Part shown: piece by piece, positions 58,840 to 64,000 of the stretch | Position numbering within the stretch: the first letter of the stretch is position 1 | How the letters are laid out: the number at the start of each line of letters is the position of its first letter | From: an uncultured cyanobacterium | Lineage (GTDB): Bacteria; Cyanobacteriota; Cyanobacteriia; PCC-6307; Cyanobiaceae | Direction: 5' to 3' | Assembly (NCBI GenBank): GCA_903871775.1 | Contig: CAIQIA010000027.1 | Coordinates: 124,001-188,000, forward strand | Length of the DNA: 64,000 nucleotides | The notes under the pieces: model-generated | The model's input: the letters and a program-made list of their open reading frames with translations, nothing else | Told to the model about the DNA's origin: nothing | Database searches by the model: none | Program-made: the position numbers and the translations under genes

Positions 58840-61800
58840 TCATGGGCGGGGCTCAACCCCCTCGATGCGGTCCTCGATGTCCTGGTACAGCTGCTGCAGC
58901 TGCTGGATGTTGGCGTCAGAGGTCTCCCAGTAGCCCCGTCCATGGACCTCGAGCAGCGTTCCGACGATGCGGCGGAAGCTGTGGGGGTTGAGGTCCATCA
59001 GCCGCTGCCGCATCTCCGGGTCGTTGATGAACGTCTCGTTGGCCTCCTCGTAGACGAAGTTGTCAACCGAGCCGCTGGTGGCACTCCACCCGAGGGTGAA
59101 GTTGAGGCGCTTGGCCACCTCGCGCACGCCCTCGTAGCCGCTGTTGAGCATGCCCTCATACCACTTGGGGTTGAGCAGCTTCGTGCGGGAATCCAGGCGG
59201 ATCGTCTCACTAAGGCTGCGCACCTGGGCGTTGGCGGTGGTGGTGTCTGCGATGTAGCTGGCCGGAGCCTTGCCGTCCTCCCGGAGATTCTGAATCAGTT
59301 TGGTGGGGTCTGAATCGAAGTAGTGGCTGACATCCGTCAATGAGATCTCGGCCGAGTCAAGATTCTGGAAGGTCACATCGGCGGTCTTCATCGCCGACTC
59401 AAACACCTCGCGGTTCTGATTCATCTCGCCAGGGTTATCGGCGTTGAAGGCAAACGTCTTGCGTTGCAGGTACATGTCCTGCAGCTCACTCTCCTGCTCC
59501 CAGCTGCTGTTTTCAACGGCCAGGTTGACATTCGAGCTGTAGCTGCCGCTGGCATTCGAGAACACCCGTGTGGCGGCTGCCCTGAGGCTCAGCCCCTGGA
59601 CTTCGGCCTGCTCAAGGGCATGGCGCCGCACAAAATTCATCTCCAAAGGTTCCTCAGCCTCGGCGGCCAGCTTGACGGCCTGATCAATCAGGGCCATCTG
59701 ATTGATGAAAAGGTCGCGGAACACACCCGAACAGTTGACCACCACATCGATGCGGGGGCGGCCCAGTTCATCGAGTGGAATGAGCTCAAGCTTGTTGACC
59801 CGCCCCAGGGAATCGGCCAGGGGCCGCACCCCCAGGAACCAGAGGATCTGGGCCAGGGACTCGCCGTAGGTCTTGATGTTGTCGGTGCCCCAGAGCACAC
59901 AGGCGATGGTCTCGGGCCAGCTGCCCTGCTCGGCCCGCTGCCGTTCGATCAGCCGGTCGACCACGACCTTGGCGGCAGCGACCGCCGCACGGGTCGGAAT
60001 CGCCTGGGGGTCGAGGGCATGGATGTTCTTGCCACTGGGCAGGACCCCAGGGTTGCGGATCGGATCGCCTCCAGGGCCGGGAAGCACATAGTTGCCGTCC
60101 AGGGCCCGCAGCAGGCTCTGCATCTCCTCGTCGGCACAGACCAGTTCGAGGCAGCCGCGCAGGTAGCTGAACAGGCGGTCGAGCTCGACGGCGTTGACCT
60201 GGGAGAAGCCGGCGGCGCAGCACACCCGCAGCCAGGGGCTGGGCAGACGCATGCCGAACCGTTCCAGGGTCCGCCACAGCCAGCCGAAGCTGTCCTGCAG
60301 GGTCACACGGCCATCACGACCGGTGAGGGAGCGCACCATCGCCCCCACCGCCTGACGGCTGGTGCTGGTGATGCGACGGTTCAGTTCCACATCGGCCAGC
60401 ACCCCGGCATCATTGCCCCGGTACACCTCCTCAATCGAACGGCCGAGGCTCTCGGCCAGCAGACCGGGCAGGCTGCGCAGGCCCTCGTCATCCCGTTCAA
60501 GGGCGGCGATGTTGACCAGGGTGGCGATGGCTTCCTCCGCCGTGGGCGGTTTGCCGATGGTGTGGAGGCCGCAGGGGAGCAGTCGGCTCTCGATCTCCAT
60601 CAACTGCCGGTACACCGCCCCGACCACGGCATCGCGCTGCTCCTGATCGAGTTCAACCGCGTCGCCCGACGGCAGGTCAACATCGTGGTCGAGGTTGCAC
60701 AGGCGGGCGGTCTCGACGATCGCATTGACGATCTGGATGCCGCGGCCACCCTCCCGCAGCTGCTGGTACGAGCCGACCAGCTCACCGAGTTCCTTGAGGC
60801 CCTTGTAGAGGCCTGCATTCTCGGCCGGTGGTGTCAGGTAGCTGATGGTGGAGGCGTAACCACGACGCTTGGCGATCGTGGCCTCCGATGGGTTGTTGGC
60901 CGCGTAGTAATACAGGTTGGGCAGGGCGCCGATCAGGGAGTCGGGGTAGCACGTCTCGCTCATCCCCATCTGTTTGCCGGGCATGAACTCCAGGGAGCCA
61001 TGGGTACCGAAATGCAGCACCGCATCGGCCCCCCAGACCTTTTCGAGATAGGTGTAATACGCGGCGAACCCATGGTGGGGGCTGGCGCTGCGTGAGTAGA
61101 GCAGCCGCATCGGATCCCCTTCGTAACCGAAAGTGGGTTGAACACCGATGAAGACGTTGCCGAAGTGGCGGCCGTAGATCAGCAGGTTCTGGCCGTCGCT
61201 GTTGAGCTGGCCCGGAGGCCGCCCCCAGTTCTCCTCGAGGCGACTGGAGAAGGGGGTGAGCCGCTCGTACTCCTCGACGCTCATCCGATGGGCGATGGCC
61301 AGCTCCGGCGCCCCCTCCATCGCTTCAGGATCCTTGAGCACCAGCTGCATCAGGGCCCGGGAGTCCCGGGGCAGGGTGCCCACGTCGTAACCGGCCGCGC
61401 GCATCTCTTCGAGCACCCGGAAGATCGAGCCGAAGACATCGAGGTAGGCGGCGGTACCGACATTCCCCTTGTCGGGGGGGAAACTGAAGACGGTGATCGC
61501 CAGCTTCTTCTCCTGACGTGGCTTGCGGCGCAGGTTGGCCCAGCGGATCGCCCGCTCGGCGATCGCATCCACCCGGTCCTGAAGGGTGTGGGCCTTGCCG
61601 GTGGCGTCGTCGCGGCCCGACAGCACGATCGGCTCGATGGCGCCATCAAGTTCCGGGATGGCGATCTGCAGGGCCACCTGCACCGGATGCAGGCCCAGGT
61701 CACTGTCTTCCCATTCCTGGGTGGTCTGGAACACCAGCGGCAGGGCCACCATGTAGGGCCTGTTGAGCCGCTGCAGGGTTTCGATCGCCTTGGGGTGGTC

Positions 61801-62835
61801 CTGGCGGGCAGGACCGCCGACGAGGGCGAAGCCCGTCAGGCTCACCGCCGCGTCCACCAGGGCCTGATCGGGGTTGAGGGGGTCGAAGAAGAAGCTGTTG
61901 ACGGGCTTTGAAAAATCGAGGCCGCCGCAGAAGACCGGGATCACCCGGGCTCCGCGGAATTCGAGCTCCTGGATCAGGGCCACGTAGTGGGCGTCGTCGC
62001 CGGTGACGATGTGGCTGCGCTGAAGCACAAGACCCACGACGGGGCCGTCCCCCAGGTCGGAGCGGCTCTCCGTCCAGTTGAGGTACTCCTTGAGGTCCTC
62101 GAACATCGCCGGGGCTAGCGGATGCCAGATGCCCTGGTCGGGGAAGACCACCGGCTCGGCCACCGTCAACTCGGGACGCTCACCGGCCGCCCCGTCGAAG
62201 ACGTAGCGGTCAGCCAGCATCAGCAGCATGTTGCGCAGATTGTCCGGTGTGCCGCCCAGCCAGTACTGGAAGCTGAGCATGAAGCAGCGGGCGTCCTGGG
62301 CCTTCTCGACCGGCAGGTACTTCAACACCGTGGGCAGGGTGTTGAGCAGCTTGAGCATGGCTTCCTGGAAGCCCGCGCCACCGGCCTCCTTGCGCTTGCG
62401 CATGAACTGGGCGATGGCACTGCGGCTCTGGCCCAGCTGAGCCATGGAGAAGCTGCCGAGCTTGTTGAGGCGCATCACCTCCGGCATGGAGGGGAACACC
62501 ACCGCCGCCCGCAGCCGGTCCCGATGGGGGCTGACGGCCTCGACCACCTTCTGGGCCAGATCCTCGATGAAGATCAGCGAGGCGACGAAGACGTCGGCCG
62601 CGGCCACATCGGCCTGGAACTGGGCGTAGTTCTCCCCATCCCTCAGCTCTTCGATCAAATAGCCGCAAAGATCGATGGCCAGCTCCCCCTCACCGCTGTT
62701 GATGGCCGCGGCGGCCTGGGTCAGGGCGTTCTGGTACTGGGGCTCGAGCACGACGTAGACGACCCGGAGCACCTGCCGGCCGTCCCCCTCGGGCGGGGAG
62801 ATCCTGCGGCTGGCGGAACGGACCTGGGTGAACAT
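58840..62835 (-). CDS. chlH: Magnesium chelatase subunit H
   Basis: ChlH (1331 aa, the usual length) is the porphyrin-binding catalytic subunit of Mg-chelatase, the first committed step of chlorophyll synthesis. The CobN-like body includes [87 protein letters not shown] and [29 protein letters not shown]4, its activator, is at 5.9 kb. A minus-strand TAATCT at 62865-62870 is a possible -10. It is divergent from dapB across 66 bases. Confidence 0.96.
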   Translation of the reverse strand: MFTQVRSASRRISPPEGDGRQVLRVVYVVLEPQYQNALTQAAAAINSGEGELAIDLCGYLIEELRDGENYAQFQADVAAADVFVASLIFIEDLAQKVVEAVSPHRDRLRAAVVFPSMPEVMRLNKLGSFSMAQLGQSRSAIAQFMRKRKEAGGAGFQEAMLKLLNTLPTVLKYLPVEKAQDARCFMLSFQYWLGGTPDNLRNMLLMLADRYVFDGAAGERPELTVAEPVVFPDQGIWHPLAPAMFEDLKEYLNWTESRSDLGDGPVVGLVLQRSHIVTGDDAHYVALIQELEFRGARVIPVFCGGLDFSKPVNSFFFDPLNPDQALVDAAVSLTGFALVGGPARQDHPKAIETLQRLNRPYMVALPLVFQTTQEWEDSDLGLHPVQVALQIAIPELDGAIEPIVLSGRDDATGKAHTLQDRVDAIAERAIRWANLRRKPRQEKKLAITVFSFPPDKGNVGTAAYLDVFGSIFRVLEEMRAAGYDVGTLPRDSRALMQLVLKDPEAMEGAPELAIAHRMSVEEYERLTPFSSRLEENWGRPPGQLNSDGQNLLIYGRHFGNVFIGVQPTFGYEGDPMRLLYSRSASPHHGFAAYYTYLEKVWGADAVLHFGTHGSLEFMPGKQMGMSETCYPDSLIGALPNLYYYAANNPSEATIAKRRGYASTISYLTPPAENAGLYKGLKELGELVGSYQQLREGGRGIQIVNAIVETARLCNLDHDVDLPSGDAVELDQEQRDAVVGAVYRQLMEIESRLLPCGLHTIGKPPTAEEAIATLVNIAALERDDEGLRSLPGLLAESLGRSIEEVYRGNDAGVLADVELNRRITSTSRQAVGAMVRSLTGRDGRVTLQDSFGWLWRTLERFGMRLPSPWLRVCCAAGFSQVNAVELDRLFSYLRGCLELVCADEEMQSLLRALDGNYVLPGPGGDPIRNPGVLPSGKNIHALDPQAIPTRAAVAAAKVVVDRLIERQRAEQGSWPETIACVLWGTDNIKTYGESLAQILWFLGVRPLADSLGRVNKLELIPLDELGRPRIDVVVNCSGVFRDLFINQMALIDQAVKLAAEAEEPLEMNFVRRHALEQAEVQGLSLRAAATRVFSNASGSYSSNVNLAVENSSWEQESELQDMYLQRKTFAFNADNPGEMNQNREVFESAMKTADVTFQNLDSAEISLTDVSHYFDSDPTKLIQNLREDGKAPASYIADTTTANAQVRSLSETIRLDSRTKLLNPKWYEGMLNSGYEGVREVAKRLNFTLGWSATSGSVDNFVYEEANETFINDPEMRQRLMDLNPHSFRRIVGTLLEVHGRGYWETSDANIQQLQQLYQDIEDRIEGVEPRP

Positions 62836-62864
62836 CCTCTGGGCGCGGTCGATCAGGAAAGATT

Positions 62865-62870
62865 ACGGAC
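62865..62870 (-). promoter_or_regulatory. Possible -10 element for chlH
   Basis: TAATCT on the minus strand lies 29 bases before the chlH ATG in the 66-base gap shared with divergent dapB. No firm -35 was identified. Confidence 0.3.
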
Positions 62871-62901
62871 AGACTGCCGTTGCTGCGGCCGAACGACGAC
62901 G

Positions 62902-63726
62902 ATGACCGATTCGACCATTCCCGTGGTGGTGGCCGGTGCCCTGGGTCGCATGGGTGCCGAGGTGGTGCGGGCCGTCCACGGCGCCAGCGACTGCCGGCTC
63001 GTGGGAGCCATCGACACCACGTCCGGCAGCATCGGGGAAGACGTGGGCGAGCGCCTTGGCCTGGGCCCCCTGGAGGTGGCCCTCAGCCCTGACCTCGAGG
63101 GCAGCCTCTGCCTGGCCAGCCAGCAGCATCCGGGCAGCGTCCTGGTCGACTTCACCCATCCCTCGGTGGTCTACGAGCACACCCGCGCGGCCATTGCCTA
63201 TGGCGTCGCACCGGTGATCGGCACCACCGGCCTGACGCCGGAGCAGCTCGCCGACCTGGCACGGCTGGCGGAACGCTCCTCGATGGGGGCAGCGGTGGTG
63301 CCCAATTTCTCGGTGGGCATGGTGTTGCTGCAGCAGGCGGCGGCCGCCGCCGCACGCTTCTACGACCACGCCGAACTGGTGGAACTGCACCACAACCGCA
63401 AGGCCGACGCCCCGAGCGGCACCTGCCTCAAGACCGCCGAGATGATGGAAGAGCTGGGCAAGAGCTTCAACGCCCCTGAGGTGGATGAGCACGAGAGCCT
63501 GGCGGGCAGCCGCGGCGGCCTGCGGCCCAGCGGGCTGCGGCTGCATGCGATCCGGCTGCCGGGCCTCGTGGCCCACCAGGAGGTGCAGTTCGGCGCCGCC
63601 GGCGAGCGTTACGTGCTGCGGCATGACACCTTCGACCGGGCGGCCTACATGCCGGGGGTGCTGCACACCATCCGCCGGGTGCGGCAGCTGTCCGGCCTGG
63701 TGTACGGCCTCGAACGGCTGCTCTGA
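62902..63726 (+). CDS. dapB: 4-hydroxy-tetrahydrodipicolinate reductase
   Basis: DapB makes tetrahydrodipicolinate for lysine and diaminopimelate. The 274-aa protein starts at ATG 62902 (the ORF-track start is antisense to chlH). [18 protein letters not shown] binds NAD(P)[18 protein letters not shown] and NFSVGMVLL follow, and [26 protein letters not shown] is the family signature with the catalytic His and Lys. The full length is present. Confidence 0.94.
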   Translation: MTDSTIPVVVAGALGRMGAEVVRAVHGASDCRLVGAIDTTSGSIGEDVGERLGLGPLEVALSPDLEGSLCLASQQHPGSVLVDFTHPSVVYEHTRAAIAYGVAPVIGTTGLTPEQLADLARLAERSSMGAAVVPNFSVGMVLLQQAAAAAARFYDHAELVELHHNRKADAPSGTCLKTAEMMEELGKSFNAPEVDEHESLAGSRGGLRPSGLRLHAIRLPGLVAHQEVQFGAAGERYVLRHDTFDRAAYMPGVLHTIRRVRQLSGLVYGLERLL

Positions 63727-63734
63727 GGTCCCCC

Positions 63735-64000
63735 ATGCTCGTTCCCCTCAAACCCGGCGAACTGCAGCGGCTGGTGCCGCTGGTGGCCACCGGCCCCCAG
63801 TTCTCCCACTGCTGGGGCAACCCCAGCAAGGGTCTGCAGCGGGTGCTGGTCTCGAGCATCGGCGGCGTGATCCCCCTGCTGATCAGCCAGAGCACCTTCG
63901 GCTACGGCGCCGGCAGCGTCTGGCTGGTGATCGGCATCACGCTGCTGCTCTACGTCCTGTGGGGCCCGATCCTGGAGGCCGGCCAGCGCAACAGCGGCCT
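63735..64000 (+). CDS. Conserved hypothetical membrane protein, cut by window edge
   Basis: This frame starts at the ATG at 63735, eight bases after dapB, and is open to the window end (88 codons). LVPLKPGELQRLVPLVATGPQFSHCWGNPSKGLQRVLVSSIGG leads into hydrophobic helices (VIPLLISQSTFGYG, VWLVIGITLLLYVLWGPIL). It is not in the ORF track because it lacks a stop here. The family is a cyanobacterial/plastid type that I cannot name; the rest of the protein is outside the window. Confidence 0.7.
   Translation, partial: MLVPLKPGELQRLVPLVATGPQFSHCWGNPSKGLQRVLVSSIGGVIPLLISQSTFGYGAGSVWLVIGITLLLYVLWGPILEAGQRNSG

Noticed and set aside
58805-58840. Terminator after chlH (GCCC/GGGC hairpin with poly-T)
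   Set aside because: On the chlH strand the hairpin is followed by A residues, not T, so it does not form an intrinsic terminator.
59464-61095. 543-aa plus-strand ORF across chlH
   Set aside because: Antisense to conserved ChlH sequence; no motif, start context or conservation argument.

Overview
The window is visibly GC-rich chromosomal DNA from a unicellular cyanobacterium, most likely a picocyanobacterium of the Cyanobium / alpha-Synechococcus type. The evidence is a set of oxygenic-photosynthesis genes (apcF, psb28, PAM68, gun4, chlH, a high-light-inducible protein), many small families found mainly in cyanobacteria (DUF3082, DUF1816, DUF3288, DUF3531, DUF3038, DUF4335, DUF2949, CPP1-like) and a coenzyme-B12-dependent class II ribonucleotide reductase. 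Coding density is very high. No gene-free stretch exceeds 300 bases, and many neighbours overlap by 1-70 bases. I see no insertion sequence, prophage, CRISPR array, rRNA or plasmid feature. Most long ORF-track entries lie antisense to real genes and are GC-bias shadows.

Layout. 0-5 kb: a truncated PLP decarboxylase, tadA, a photorespiratory-type aminotransferase, apcF and a methyltransferase. 5-10 kb: small conserved genes, an RsbW-like kinase, gun4, selU/mnmH, psb28 and two tandem AI-2E family transporters. 10-16.4 kb (minus): a packed run yraN, rsmA, ispE, DUF3082, a 31-aa membrane peptide, pdhB, secD, secF and a small membrane protein. 16.4-21.6 kb: pentapeptide lumenal protein, dnaG, two small exported proteins, ruvA, rpsO and PAM68. 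21.5-31.8 kb (minus): dnaE, gatA, DUF1816, rlmB, mini-RNase III, a STAS anti-sigma antagonist, carA, trpD and DUF3288. 31.9-40 kb: ABC exporter, msrA, a group 3 sigma factor, DUF92, rsmE, DUF3531, an ABC ATPase and hslO. 40-46.6 kb: CPP1-like, prfC, a COQ4 homologue, nrdJ and tRNA-Ser(UGA). 46.7-57 kb: GT-C glycosyltransferase, an EnvZ/OmpR-type pair, an EF-hand / cytosine-deaminase / sensor-kinase trio, the DUF4335/DUF3038 cluster and apt. 57-64 kb: DUF2949, a UbiH-like monooxygenase, an HLIP, chlH, dapB and a truncated membrane protein.

How the genes connect. GUN4 and ChlH act together in Mg insertion into protoporphyrin. Psb28, PAM68 and the HLIP belong to photosystem assembly and photoprotection, and ApcF to the phycobilisome core. 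An RsbW-like kinase, a STAS protein and a group 3 sigma factor are the classes of part used in partner-switching stress regulation, though they are not adjacent. The COQ4 and UbiH homologues are candidate plastoquinone-ring enzymes.

Most notable signals: (i) a STAS gene with no ATG/GTG/TTG start but a perfect AGGAGG nine bases before an in-frame ATC; (ii) a perfect cyanobacterial LexA-type palindrome between DUF92 and a small exported protein; (iii) an NrdR-box match upstream of nrdJ; (iv) a close-packed EF-hand / Fcy1-like cytosine deaminase / dCache histidine kinase unit whose kinase ends in a degenerate receiver; (v) a minus-strand terminator whose U-tract runs straight into the annotated start of the UbiH-like gene. 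I did not find a clearly new multi-gene system; the trio in (iv) is the best candidate.
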